64,000 nt of DNA from an uncultured Eubacteriales bacterium (lineage in GTDB: Bacteria; Bacillota; Clostridia; Christensenellales; Borkfalkiaceae). This document shows, one piece after another, positions 18,368-26,083 of the stretch (the first letter of the stretch is position 1; every line of letters starts with the position of its first letter). The stretch covers positions 1 through 64,000 of the forward strand of contig UQHL01000009.1 in the NCBI GenBank assembly GCA_900540805.1, given 5' to 3'. The translations under genes and the position numbers were made by a program. A model generated the notes under the pieces. The model had not been told where the DNA came from. It made no database searches and saw only the letters and a program-made list of their open reading frames with translations.

Positions 18368-19597
18368 TTACTCTTGTATCAATGTAGCCAAAAGGTTCAT
18401 GGCGTACATCCGTATAAGAAAATCGTTGGGGTGGTTGATGTTGTTTGCCAGCATATCCGCAGGTTTCTTGTTTTGAAGAAAAAATTTGTGCATGCCGCCC
18501 ATATCCACCGCCGCGACTCCTTCGCGCAAAGCCGCTACCTTCTGCATAACCGGCCAATACGCCTCCTGATTTTTACACTGCGAAGCGTTGCTGTTGGCAA
18601 GCATGGTGCCGATGAGAATAAACTCTACCGTCTTTCCCGATACGGCGCGGATATCGTCGATTATTTTAAGCAAATTCTCCTCAAATCTGTCGAGCGGCAC
18701 CCCTAAGGTGGCATCGTTCATGCCGAACGTTATCGTTACGAGATCGGGGTCGTATCCCATGTCGGGATTGACCACGCGCGCGGCGGCCGAACGCGCGCCC
18801 CAATCGCTGGTTTGTCCGCCCATGGCGGCGCCGTAAACGCCGACGTCAGAGCCGTATTTCTCCGCGAGGCCCTCGGCGAACATTTCGGGGAACGTCGGGG
18901 TATAAGGCGCGCGGTCGAACGGGATATACAAAGAATTTCCGGGATATGTATCGTCGTATATCGACTGCAAGCCTCCGCCCGTGGAATTGCAGCCCGTGGA
19001 AATGCTGTCGCCGTAAGCGATGATTTGCAGAGGCGCCTTTGCCTCCAAAAGCGCGCGCGTATTTGAAAGCTTATCGCCCTGGTACGCCGGAAGCGTGCTT
19101 TGGTCAAACTGGGATTTATCGTAATCGTAAGTTACCAGAACCTGATTCTCGATCAGAAACGCGCTTTCCGTATATAAAATGTTTTCATAGCCCTTTTGCT
19201 TCGCTTCTTCCGAGGCGGGCTGCAGGGAAAGTCCTTTTCCTTCGGGCATATCTATCCCGAAAAGGACTTCTTCCTTCAGCCACGGCATGGAGGTTTCCGC
19301 CGTCGCTTCAATCGTGCGGCCGGAAATCTTATAGTCCTTGCCCTCCTCGTAGGTCACGGTCATGGTAGGGTTCGTCACCTTGACTTTTCCCGTGGGCACA
19401 AAAGCGAGATTGCCGGTCGGAGCCGCCCCGTCCTTTTCTTTTACCATCATTACCGATTCGTTATACATCGTATCCGACAACCAGAAAGCCTTTGTCATTT
19501 CCTCTGCTCCGTATTTTTTTTCTTCCGGCTTCGCACAGCCGCCAAACGCCGCCGCGCACACGGAAAGAGCCAATAAATTCGCAAATATTTTTTTCAT
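18368..19597 (-). CDS. SGNH/GDSL-family esterase lipoprotein
   Basis: 409 residues with lipobox FGGC (Cys21). An N-terminal beta-rich domain (about 30-185) precedes an SGNH hydrolase domain: block I YGDSISTG with nucleophile Ser198, a Gly block in GAAMGGQTSDWG, the Asn block FGMND, and block V NHPND. Block V lacks the usual Asp three residues before His, so it may work as a Ser-His dyad, as in some carbohydrate esterases. It probably deacylates a polysaccharide outside the cell. The stop is eight bases before the GH106-like start. Upstream there is a 163-base gap with a large palindrome. Confidence 0.78.
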   Translation of the reverse strand: MKKIFANLLALSVCAAAFGGCAKPEEKKYGAEEMTKAFWLSDTMYNESVMMVKEKDGAAPTGNLAFVPTGKVKVTNPTMTVTYEEGKDYKISGRTIEATAETSMPWLKEEVLFGIDMPEGKGLSLQPASEEAKQKGYENILYTESAFLIENQVLVTYDYDKSQFDQSTLPAYQGDKLSNTRALLEAKAPLQIIAYGDSISTGCNSTGGGLQSIYDDTYPGNSLYIPFDRAPYTPTFPEMFAEGLAEKYGSDVGVYGAAMGGQTSDWGARSAAARVVNPDMGYDPDLVTITFGMNDATLGVPLDRFEENLLKIIDDIRAVSGKTVEFILIGTMLANSNASQCKNQEAYWPVMQKVAALREGVAAVDMGGMHKFFLQNKKPADMLANNINHPNDFLIRMYAMNLLATLIQE

Positions 19598-19693
19598 AGC
19601 GGTTATTTCCTTAATTCTTTATTTTTCAGATTTCCGCGCCGTATCATACGGCTTTTACGCCTCTCTTCCTCAAAGGACGCCGGATAATATTTG

Positions 19694-19736
19694 TTCTGTT
19701 TTGCAGAATGCAAAACAGAAGGGTACCCTTCTGTTT
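19694..19736 (-). promoter_or_regulatory. Overlapping inverted repeats between the GH38 and SGNH genes
   Basis: Three segments can pair in two exclusive ways. 19694-19704 is the complement of 19710-19720 (11 bp, five-base loop), and 19713-19736 is a perfect 24-bp palindrome. On the minus strand a possible promoter overlaps it: TTGCAT, an 18-base spacer, TATTAT. It may be an operator, or an RNA switch controlling expression of the downstream part of the operon. On the plus strand the palindrome is followed by TTTATTTTT, so it could also stop antisense transcription. Confidence 0.45.
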
Positions 19737-19760
19737 ATTTTTACCGGACGCGGAGTACCG

Positions 19761-22217
19761 TTACTCTTCTTCGAGACAGTTACAAGGGACAAGCTTGCCT
19801 TTGCCGAGAATAAATGTCTTGAACTGATAACCCTTCAGGCCGACCTTCTCCTTAATGCCGGCAAACGGCAGAAAAATTTCCGTTTCCGCGGGAGTTTCCA
19901 GCGAATTATACAATCTCACAATCTTGTTTTTTCCGTCGTAGGAAGAACGGATCGCCGACAACGTAACGGCGGGATTGGATATGGAACCGAATTCCGCGCA
20001 CGCCTTTCCGTTTCCCGTAGGGAAAAAGCTGAGGGCGTAAGGCGGCTGATGCGCAAGCCTGCTTTCCGCTTCCGCGCAAAGCTCGCGCTCCTTCGCTGAC
20101 GAGAAATTAAACTCAAAGTCGTAGCTGCGTTCGCCCTGATCGATGCGGGCGCCGAATCTGTCGTCGGGCATGATGACGCGGTCGTCCACCGGATGAGCGC
20201 AGTAAGCCGCGCTGTTCAAAAGCGTGATTTCCGCCCGTCCGTCCGTCGCGCTCAGGCCGTAAGTGCCGAAATGAATTGCGGAAACCGCATTCTCTCCGTC
20301 CGACATAATAATGTAATCCTGCGCCGTGACTTCGCCTCCGTTTTGCGGGAGCTCGTTCATGCCGAACGCCGTGCGCCCCTTTAACGTCGTGTTTTTCAAC
20401 GAAGTGTTCAGCTCGAATTTAAGTTTGATATCCTTTTCGTCGTTAAACACGTCGATATGTACTCTCAACTCCGTCCCGGACTTGGGCAGAATATATTTCA
20501 CCGCGGCGCGGCTGGAGCCGAAACCGAACAGGGCTTCCACTACCGTGCGGACCTTTCCGTCCTCGATCACGCGGACAGGGCACAGCGTTTTTCTCGCAAC
20601 CGCGGCGAATTTCGCGCTCTCCGTTTCGTCGAGAAGCCGGAAAGAACCGAGTCTTTCCCGATAATCGTCGTAATTGAAGCCCCACGGATCGCAGCAGTTC
20701 TGCACGACGTTCAGCCTGCCCGAATCGTGCAGATATTCTTTTCCGTCCGCCGACAGAGAGGAAATCAGACCGTCCGACCCGTCGATGACCGCCCTCAATC
20801 TGCCGTTATCAAAGATAAATTTGTCCTTGATCTCGAAATTTTTCTTTTCCGGGCGTTTCTTTCTCTCCGTAAACACGCATACCCGATTCATGGAAAACGG
20901 CTGCATTTCCAATGTAAACACAATTCGTTTTCTCCAATCGAGGGGTACGTTGCTGCTCTCTTTTTCAAGCTGACAGGGAATTTCTTTTCCGTTGACGTAT
21001 ATTTTTACGTCGTAAAATTCTTCTTGGCTCCAATTCTGATCCGCCAGCATAAATTCGCATTCGATATCCCGCTTGGCCGCGAACGGGTGCGGATGATATA
21101 CCAAAACGGGATATTCGCCCGGCGCGGCTTTCGGTTGCGCGCCCGCAAGGGCAAAAAACGCACGCATCTGAATCTTTTCCGCTTCCGCTATGCCGTGCGA
21201 CAGCTGCATGATCGCGTCGTCTTCGGCGCTCTTGATACAGCTTCCCGGCAGAATGTCGTGAAACTGACAAAACAGAAGATCGTCCTGCGCCCGCTTTAAG
21301 GCTTCTCTATCGAAACAAACGCCGCTCAGCTCCGCGTGCGCCGCCATTTTTTCCGCGCGCTCCAGCTCGTTTTCAAGCCGTTGATGCAGCTGTTTTATTC
21401 TTATCATGGACGTATAGCAGCCCATATTTACATAGTTGAGTTCCTTGACCTCGGCAAAGGAGGACAGCTTTTTCTCGATTTCCTTAAAATATTTGTCGGG
21501 CGTGGAATGGATAAACTCCGTATCGGGATATTTCTTTTTCAGCTCCTCGATAATGCGATAGTCCTGACGGGACGGCCCGCCGCCGTGGTTGCCGACGCCC
21601 CACAAAAACAGCCCTTCTTCCATATTGCCGAAATTCAGCAAAAAAGGCTCCAATCTCTGATCCACCTGCCCCAGCAGGGTATTGTACGCGTTATACACGC
21701 GATAGACAAATACCTGAGAATCCGCATATCCCTTCCATACCGCGTTGCAGCTTTCCACCGGCTCGCACGGACGCATACACACATAGCCTTTATATCCCGC
21801 GTCGCAAAGAATCTGCACAAGGCCTTTCGTATGACCGAAGCTGTCGAAATTGATAGCGACGTCGGGACGCTCGAAGCCCGGGAATTTTTCCTTGAAATAT
21901 TCCAGCCCTCTTTGCATCTGACGGATAAAGCTTTCTCCGTTTATCATATTGCAGTCGGGCTGAAGATACCAGCCGCCCATGATATGCCATTTTCCTTCTG
22001 CGACCAGCCGCTGAATACGGCCGAACAGCGACGGATCGTTTTCTTCTATCCATTGATATAAAATAGCTTCGTTATGGCAGAATATGTAGCCGTCGAACTC
22101 CTCGCAAAAATCCGCGGCGGCGGAAAATGTGGTAATCGCCGCCCCCACGCCTTCCTGCCAACGCCATTGCCATACGGGATCGAGATGCGCGTTACTGAGT
22201 AAATGAAGTCTTTTCAT
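19761..22217 (-). CDS. GH38 alpha-mannosidase
   Basis: 818 residues from ATG 22217 (AAGGAGAT upstream). GH38 hallmarks are clear: zinc ligands His11 and Asp13 in NAHLDPVWQW, the nucleophile Asp125 in NFDSFGHT, GGWYLQPDCN (81-90), and a later zinc-ligand-type His in CQFHDILPGSC. The C-terminal half has the beta-sandwich layout of retaining alpha-mannosidases. There is no signal peptide, so it trims imported mannosides in the cytosol. It starts four bases after the lacI stop and is thus the first enzyme gene of the operon. Linkage specificity cannot be read from sequence. Confidence 0.9.
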   Translation of the reverse strand: MKRLHLLSNAHLDPVWQWRWQEGVGAAITTFSAAADFCEEFDGYIFCHNEAILYQWIEENDPSLFGRIQRLVAEGKWHIMGGWYLQPDCNMINGESFIRQMQRGLEYFKEKFPGFERPDVAINFDSFGHTKGLVQILCDAGYKGYVCMRPCEPVESCNAVWKGYADSQVFVYRVYNAYNTLLGQVDQRLEPFLLNFGNMEEGLFLWGVGNHGGGPSRQDYRIIEELKKKYPDTEFIHSTPDKYFKEIEKKLSSFAEVKELNYVNMGCYTSMIRIKQLHQRLENELERAEKMAAHAELSGVCFDREALKRAQDDLLFCQFHDILPGSCIKSAEDDAIMQLSHGIAEAEKIQMRAFFALAGAQPKAAPGEYPVLVYHPHPFAAKRDIECEFMLADQNWSQEEFYDVKIYVNGKEIPCQLEKESSNVPLDWRKRIVFTLEMQPFSMNRVCVFTERKKRPEKKNFEIKDKFIFDNGRLRAVIDGSDGLISSLSADGKEYLHDSGRLNVVQNCCDPWGFNYDDYRERLGSFRLLDETESAKFAAVARKTLCPVRVIEDGKVRTVVEALFGFGSSRAAVKYILPKSGTELRVHIDVFNDEKDIKLKFELNTSLKNTTLKGRTAFGMNELPQNGGEVTAQDYIIMSDGENAVSAIHFGTYGLSATDGRAEITLLNSAAYCAHPVDDRVIMPDDRFGARIDQGERSYDFEFNFSSAKERELCAEAESRLAHQPPYALSFFPTGNGKACAEFGSISNPAVTLSAIRSSYDGKNKIVRLYNSLETPAETEIFLPFAGIKEKVGLKGYQFKTFILGKGKLVPCNCLEEE

Positions 22218-22221
22218 GATT

Positions 22222-23286
22222 TTATATCTCCTTGCCTTGCGCCGTATCCGGAACGGATTTTCCTCTCCGAAGAAGGGGGCGTATATATATTTTTTCACTC
22301 GCGCGGTTTCCTTCTATATAATTGTGACAGCCGTCCATCGCTTTTTCCCCCAGCTCGCTGCTGCATATATCCACGGTGGCCAGCGACGGTATCAGCATTT
22401 CCCCTATATAGATCCCGTCGTTTCCCATCACGGCGATATCGTCGGGAATATGTAAGCCGCAGGCGTTGATCGCCTGCATCGCGCCGATCGCCAAAATATC
22501 GTTGGCACAGTAAAACGCTTCGGGCTTTTCATTCGTCTGTAAAAGCTTCCGTACCAGCCGGAAGGCGGCCGCCGTGGAATTGGCGCAGTAATCCACCCTG
22601 ATTTCTTTTTCCAGGCCCGCCGCTTTCATTCCCGTCTCATATGCTTTCTGCCTGTCTGCCCACAAGCCTTCTCTCAACTCGCTGTTGATATGGTGGATTC
22701 GCTTAAACCCTAAGCCGATAAGGTACTCTATCCCCATTTTCGCCGTGCCGATATAATCGTGACATACATAATCTGCCAGATCGCTTTTAATATCGATGTC
22801 TATGACGACGCACGGAAGTTTTCGTCTGGCGAGCATACGCTTCAACGCCCCGTAAAACCGCCACATTTCATCTACCGCGTCGGCCGAGGCTTGCTCGTCG
22901 TTCATATTATTGAACTCCACGGGTAACACGATCAGTCCGTCTATCATTTTGCTGACCAGCATATTCAGGCCTTCCACCGACGATTTATAGTCGGTCGCGT
23001 TACTGATGATGATATTGTATCCTCTTTCGTGCGCCCTTTTCTCGATCCCCGAAATAATACTTAAATACACGGGGTTGAATATGTTGGAAAACAACACGCC
23101 TACCGTTCTCGTTGACGAATTGACAAGACTTTTCGCCAACTGATTGGGGATATAATCCAGCTCCTGAATCGCCTGATTCACTTTATCGCGCGTTTCCTCC
23201 CGAACGTTGTCGCTGCCGTTCACCACCCTCGATACGGTCATTACGGAAACGCCTGAAAGTTTCGCTACATCTTTTATGCTGACCAC
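22222..23286 (-). CDS. LacI-family transcriptional regulator
   Basis: 354 residues. The N-terminal helix-turn-helix and hinge are canonical: VSIKDVAKLSGVSVMTVSRV, then a YIPNQLAKSLV-type hinge helix at about 48-58. The remainder is a periplasmic-binding-protein-like ligand domain with the usual RTVGVLF start. It is the first gene of locus A and follows a strong promoter carrying two LacI-type operators, so it very probably represses its own operon and responds to a sugar produced by it. The 3' end encodes the ribosome site for the mannosidase gene. Confidence 0.92.
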   Translation of the reverse strand: MVSIKDVAKLSGVSVMTVSRVVNGSDNVREETRDKVNQAIQELDYIPNQLAKSLVNSSTRTVGVLFSNIFNPVYLSIISGIEKRAHERGYNIIISNATDYKSSVEGLNMLVSKMIDGLIVLPVEFNNMNDEQASADAVDEMWRFYGALKRMLARRKLPCVVIDIDIKSDLADYVCHDYIGTAKMGIEYLIGLGFKRIHHINSELREGLWADRQKAYETGMKAAGLEKEIRVDYCANSTAAAFRLVRKLLQTNEKPEAFYCANDILAIGAMQAINACGLHIPDDIAVMGNDGIYIGEMLIPSLATVDICSSELGEKAMDGCHNYIEGNRASEKIYIRPLLRRGKSVPDTAQGKEI

Positions 23287-23312
23287 TTTTTTCCTCTATA
23301 ATTTTATGACTT

Positions 23313-23326
23313 TGTTAACGCTATCA
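23313..23326 (-). promoter_or_regulatory. Second LacI-type operator
   Basis: TGTTAACGCTATCA is an imperfect dyad with a central CG, as in LacI-family operators. Its left half TGTTAAC is identical to that of the upstream operator. The two centres are 31 bases apart, about three helical turns, which would place dimers on the same face of the DNA. Confidence 0.6.
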
Positions 23327-23343
23327 AACATGTTTATACGCTT

Positions 23344-23357
23344 TGTTAACGTTACCA
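23344..23357 (-). promoter_or_regulatory. First LacI-type operator, just downstream of the -10 box
   Basis: TGTTAACGTTACCA is a dyad with central CG; six of seven positions in the half-sites match. It begins about nine bases after the -10 hexamer and so covers the likely transcription start, a standard repressor position. Confidence 0.7.
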
Positions 23358-23366
23358 TTTGAAAAA

Positions 23367-23395
23367 ATTATAACATACAATTTTCGACTTGTCAA
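23367..23395 (-). promoter_or_regulatory. Sigma-70 type promoter for locus A (lacI first)
   Basis: On the minus strand TTGACA (23390-23395) is separated by exactly 17 bases from TATAAT (23367-23372), a perfect consensus. The start would fall near 23360, within or beside the first operator, giving a leader of about 75 bases before lacI. Confidence 0.85.
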
Positions 23396-23533
23396 TACCT
23401 TTTTCAAAATTTTTTCTCTAAAAATTTATTTTTTTCGATTGTTAGTCGCTTCAATTGTATTACAGGAGTTTATTTTTGTCCATAGCTCTACGCTTTTTAT
23501 CCACTCGCTCACCGAGGGGCTTATACAAACAAA

Positions 23534-23570
23534 TGAAAAAAGCCGACGCAAAAGCGCCGGCTTTTTTTAT
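23534..23570 (-). terminator. Rho-independent terminator of the DUF134/NifX gene
   Basis: GCCGACGC pairs with GCGCCGGC across a four-base loop (one mismatch), and T-runs flank both sides. It lies about 70 bases past the stop codon at 23637 and separates this gene from the lacI promoter. It could work in both directions. Confidence 0.75.
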
Positions 23571-23636
23571 TACCGAAGACTACGAATACTGATTTTCTTT
23601 AAGGGACTTGGTCTCTCGGCACCGTTTTTAAAGCCT

Positions 23637-24404
23637 TTAACAATTATGCTTGCCGCAACCGTGCTCGCCGCAAGAGTGCCCGTCTGCATGTTCATGATCG
23701 TGATGAGCGCAATGTACGTCAGGATCGAAGCCGAGAGTGCCCGACAGCAGGGCGTTTACCGCTTCGTCGGCATCTCCCGTCACGCCGCCATATAACTTGA
23801 TTCCCGCGTCGGCCAGCGCGATCTGCGCCCCGCCGCCTATCCCGCCGCAGATCAGCGTATCCACGCTGTGACGCACGAGAAATCCCGCGAGCGCGCCGTG
23901 GCCGCTTCCCTCGGTGTCCACAATCGTCTCAGCCGAAATTTTACCGTCAGAAATGTCGTAAATCTTAAATTTTTCGGTATGTCCGAAATGTTGAAAGATT
24001 TTTCCGTCTTCGTAAGTGACCGCTACTTTCATACTATCCTCCGCTTTGATTTTTTTATCCTCATTTCCGATATGACAAAGCCCGTGACAGCCCCTTCCGC
24101 AGCTTGCTTCGTAACGTCCGCAGGTGACGTAATCTCCGCCCCTGATCAAAAGGCGTTTGCCGTTTACCAGCGCGTCGGCGACCTTTTTTCTCGCCGCGTC
24201 GTAAACGCCCTGTACCGTCGTCCGCGAAACCTGCATCTGCTCGGCACACCGTTCCTGCGTGTAGCCCTCCAGATCGATCAGACGAAGGCTCTCATATTCG
24301 TCCACCGTCAAAACGACTTTCTCGCCCGAGCTTCTTCCATCGGGAACAAACTCATCATTTTTCGGCTCACAGCATACGTAACGCTTCTTCTGCGGTCTGG
24401 GCAT
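23637..24404 (-). CDS. DUF134 regulator fused to NifX/NifB-type cofactor-binding domain
   Basis: 255 residues. Residues 1-105 are a DUF134 domain: MPRPQKKRYVC, then a sigma-70-region-4-like helix-turn-helix (EGYTQERCAEQMQVSRTTVQ) and a Cys cluster CGRYEASCGRGC. Residues 125-225 are a dinitrogenase iron-molybdenum cofactor (NifX/NifB) domain with FQHFGHTEKFKIY and CGGIGGGAQ. A His/Cys-rich tail (232-255) suggests metal binding. ATG 24404 is preferred: GAGG precedes it, and earlier in-frame ATGs overlap the predicted transcription start. The gene has its own promoter and terminator. Probably a metal- or cofactor-responsive regulator; autoregulation is inferred from the inverted repeat. Confidence 0.85.
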   Translation of the reverse strand: MPRPQKKRYVCCEPKNDEFVPDGRSSGEKVVLTVDEYESLRLIDLEGYTQERCAEQMQVSRTTVQGVYDAARKKVADALVNGKRLLIRGGDYVTCGRYEASCGRGCHGLCHIGNEDKKIKAEDSMKVAVTYEDGKIFQHFGHTEKFKIYDISDGKISAETIVDTEGSGHGALAGFLVRHSVDTLICGGIGGGAQIALADAGIKLYGGVTGDADEAVNALLSGTLGFDPDVHCAHHDHEHADGHSCGEHGCGKHNC

Positions 24405-24422
24405 ATTCACCTCGATTTTCGT

Positions 24423-24461
24423 CATATGTCGGAAACAGTATAACATTATTTCCGACATATG
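24423..24461 (-). promoter_or_regulatory. Perfect 13-bp inverted repeat across the DUF134/NifX promoter
   Basis: CATATGTCGGAAA (24423-24435) and its exact complement (24449-24461) are separated by 13 bases. One arm overlaps the -35 edge and spacer, the other covers the transcription start, so a bound protein would block polymerase. The helix-turn-helix of the adjacent DUF134 protein is the obvious candidate binder. Confidence 0.7.
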
Positions 24462-24465
24462 TCAA
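24437..24465 (-). promoter_or_regulatory. Sigma-70 type promoter of the DUF134/NifX gene
   Basis: TTGACA (24460-24465), a 17-base spacer and TATACT (24437-24442) on the minus strand. The start would be near 24430, giving a leader of about 26 bases and supporting ATG 24404 as the start codon. Confidence 0.8.
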
Positions 24466-24515
24466 TAATATCCGGGATAAAAAACAAAATTTTCAAAAAA
24501 TCTTTTTCATTGAAA

Positions 24516-25442
24516 TCAGTTGTTTCTCAAAGAATTTCCGATAAATTTTTCCACTTCCGCACGGGTGGGCAGGGAGGGAATAGCGCCCGCGCGGGTAACG
24601 GTGAGCGCGCCGACCGCATTGGCAAAAGCGACGGCTTCGCTCAACGGGACGCCTTCCGAAAGCTTTACCGCCAGAGCCCCATTGAAGCTGTCTCCCGCGG
24701 CCACCGTATCCACTGCCCTCACTTTATATCCCGAAACGATCTCCGCTTTTTTACCGTCCGCGACGAGAGCGCCGCGAACGCCCAATGTAGCGACGATATT
24801 TTTCGTTCCGAACGAAATTAATTTTTGCGCGGCAGTAAAAAGCTCGTCGTCGGTTCCGACGGGAAGCCCGCTTAAAATCGCCAATTCAGTCTCGTTCGGC
24901 GTAAGATAATCGACCATGGCGAGCACTTCTTTTTCCAGCGGTACGGCGGGCGCGGGATTGAGGATCACCGTTTTTCCCAAACGCTTACAGCGGCGCAGAA
25001 TTTCAATCGTTACATCGAGACGAAGCTCCAGCTGAAGGACGACGATTGCTGTCTTTTCCAAAGAGGAATCGAGCTTATTCAAATCGTCGAAGCCGAAATC
25101 GTAATTGGCAGAAGGAATGACGCAAATTCGATTTTGTCCCGCCGCGTCGATCTGAACCTGAGCCGTTCCCGTGGGGAGTGCGCTCTCAAAGACATATTTA
25201 GCGTCGATCCCCTCGTCGCTTAAAATTTTTCGGAAGGCAGCCCCGTTGGAATCGCGGCCCAGCTTGCCTATCATTTCCACATCGCCGCCCAGGCGCGCGG
25301 CCGCTACGCATTGGTTGGCGCCTTTGCCTCCGGGGAAAAGCTGAAGCGAATAACCCAGCACAGTCTGCCCCGCCGCAGGGAATTTTTCCATCCGCGCCAC
25401 ATTGTCCATGACAAAAGAACCCACTACCGTGATATCAGCCAT
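24516..25442 (-). CDS. PfkB-family pentose kinase, ribokinase-like
   Basis: 308 residues, normal for ribokinase. GGKGAN (38-43) is the PfkB signature 1 region; NPAP and the LTPNETE phrase are ribokinase features; VDTVAAGDSFNGAL contains the catalytic Asp of signature 2. ATG 25442 follows AGGGAG and lies inside the end of the KdsD-type gene (8-base overlap), so the two are coupled. Ribokinase makes ribose 5-phosphate and is known to accept other pentoses, including D-arabinose. Next to an arabinose-5-phosphate isomerase gene, phosphorylation of D-arabinose is the favoured role; D-ribose remains the default alternative. Confidence 0.85.
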   Translation of the reverse strand: MADITVVGSFVMDNVARMEKFPAAGQTVLGYSLQLFPGGKGANQCVAAARLGGDVEMIGKLGRDSNGAAFRKILSDEGIDAKYVFESALPTGTAQVQIDAAGQNRICVIPSANYDFGFDDLNKLDSSLEKTAIVVLQLELRLDVTIEILRRCKRLGKTVILNPAPAVPLEKEVLAMVDYLTPNETELAILSGLPVGTDDELFTAAQKLISFGTKNIVATLGVRGALVADGKKAEIVSGYKVRAVDTVAAGDSFNGALAVKLSEGVPLSEAVAFANAVGALTVTRAGAIPSLPTRAEVEKFIGNSLRNN

Positions 25443-26028
25443 TGTCTTTCTCCCTTAAAAGTCTCTCTCCCAGCGCGCCTTTGGGGTGAGAGCGGTGAAA
25501 GTCTTCGCGCGTAAACCCTTTTTCTTCGCTGAGCGCGCAAGCGAGCGCATCTCCGAGGACCAGCGTCAGCGTGCTGGATACCGTCGGAGCCAGATTGAGG
25601 TGATCGGCTTCCGCCAACGCGGGATAAATCAAGCGGTATGCGCACCCTTGCGCAAGCGGGCTGTCGGGATCGGAGGTAAAAGCAACCGTTTTGCACCCGA
25701 TCGCTTTAAGTCCCGCAAGATCCTGGACGACCTCCGCAGTTTTTCCGCTGTTGGAAATCAGCACCGCTACGTCCTCCCTCAAGATCATGCCGAAATCGCC
25801 GTGACACGCCTCCGTACCATGTACAAAAATAGAGGGCGTACCCGTAGAGGCGAACGTCGCCGCCAGCTTTTTTCCGATATGCCCGCTCTTTCCCACGCCC
25901 ATAAACACTATCTTTCCGCGGCAGGCTTTCAAAACCTCCAGAATTTCGTCGTACTGCGTTCCACATTCCTCCGTCATCTTCTGCACGGCTTCACATTCCC
26001 GCCGCATATATTCTTTTATGTTGCTCAT
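25435..26028 (-). CDS. Arabinose-5-phosphate isomerase, KdsD/KpsF/GutQ type, without CBS domains
   Basis: 197 residues: the SIS domain only; the CBS pair of E. coli KdsD is absent. GVGKSGHIGKKLAATFAST (44-62), ACHGDFGM, ISNSGKTAE and LAPTVSSTLTLVLGDALA are KpsF-family signatures. Lys47, His76, Glu99, Glu140 and His181 match, at one constant offset of 12, the residues I recall as proposed for E. coli KdsD (59, 88, 111, 152, 193). It interconverts D-arabinose 5-phosphate and D-ribulose 5-phosphate. No KDO genes are seen and the host looks Gram-positive, so a catabolic role with the overlapping kinase gene is likely. ATG 26028 follows AAGGAGAA. Confidence 0.85.
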   Translation of the reverse strand: MSNIKEYMRRECEAVQKMTEECGTQYDEILEVLKACRGKIVFMGVGKSGHIGKKLAATFASTGTPSIFVHGTEACHGDFGMILREDVAVLISNSGKTAEVVQDLAGLKAIGCKTVAFTSDPDSPLAQGCAYRLIYPALAEADHLNLAPTVSSTLTLVLGDALACALSEEKGFTREDFHRSHPKGALGERLLREKDNG

Positions 26029-26050
26029 TTTGTTCTCCTTGTCAAAATCC

Positions 26051-26074
26051 GCGCGCGGACTTTCGCCCGCGCGC
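26051..26074 (-). terminator. GC-rich hairpin before the isomerase-kinase pair, weak or partial terminator
   Basis: GCGCGCGG (26051-26058) pairs perfectly with 26067-26074 around an eight-base loop; on the minus strand GGATTTTG follows. The T-run is only four bases, so partial termination or transcript processing between the lipoprotein and isomerase genes is more likely than a full stop. Confidence 0.4.
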
Positions 26075-26083
26075 TTCGTCGTT

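Larger units (their letters stand above)
23287..23636. other. 350-base intergenic region
   Basis: It contains the locus A promoter, two operators and the terminator of the DUF134/NifX gene. The stretch 23400-23530 is AT-rich and shows no convincing gene, promoter or repeat. Confidence 0.6.

Noticed and set aside
15384..18557. GH106-like gene extended to 18557
   Set aside because: The extra 66 codons overlap the SGNH gene and have no ribosome site; the barrel begins right after ATG 18359.
19713..19736. The 24-bp palindrome as a CRISPR or mobile-element end
   Set aside because: It occurs once, has no spaced repeats, target-site duplication or transposase nearby.
24404..24458. Earlier in-frame ATGs for the DUF134/NifX gene
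   Set aside because: They lie inside the inverted repeat or upstream of the predicted transcription start, and the conserved DUF134 start is MPRP at 24404.
25435..26028. KdsD as a KDO (LPS) biosynthesis enzyme
   Set aside because: No KdsA, KdsB or KdsC-like genes are present, the host shows Gram-positive features, and the gene is coupled to a kinase in a degradative operon.
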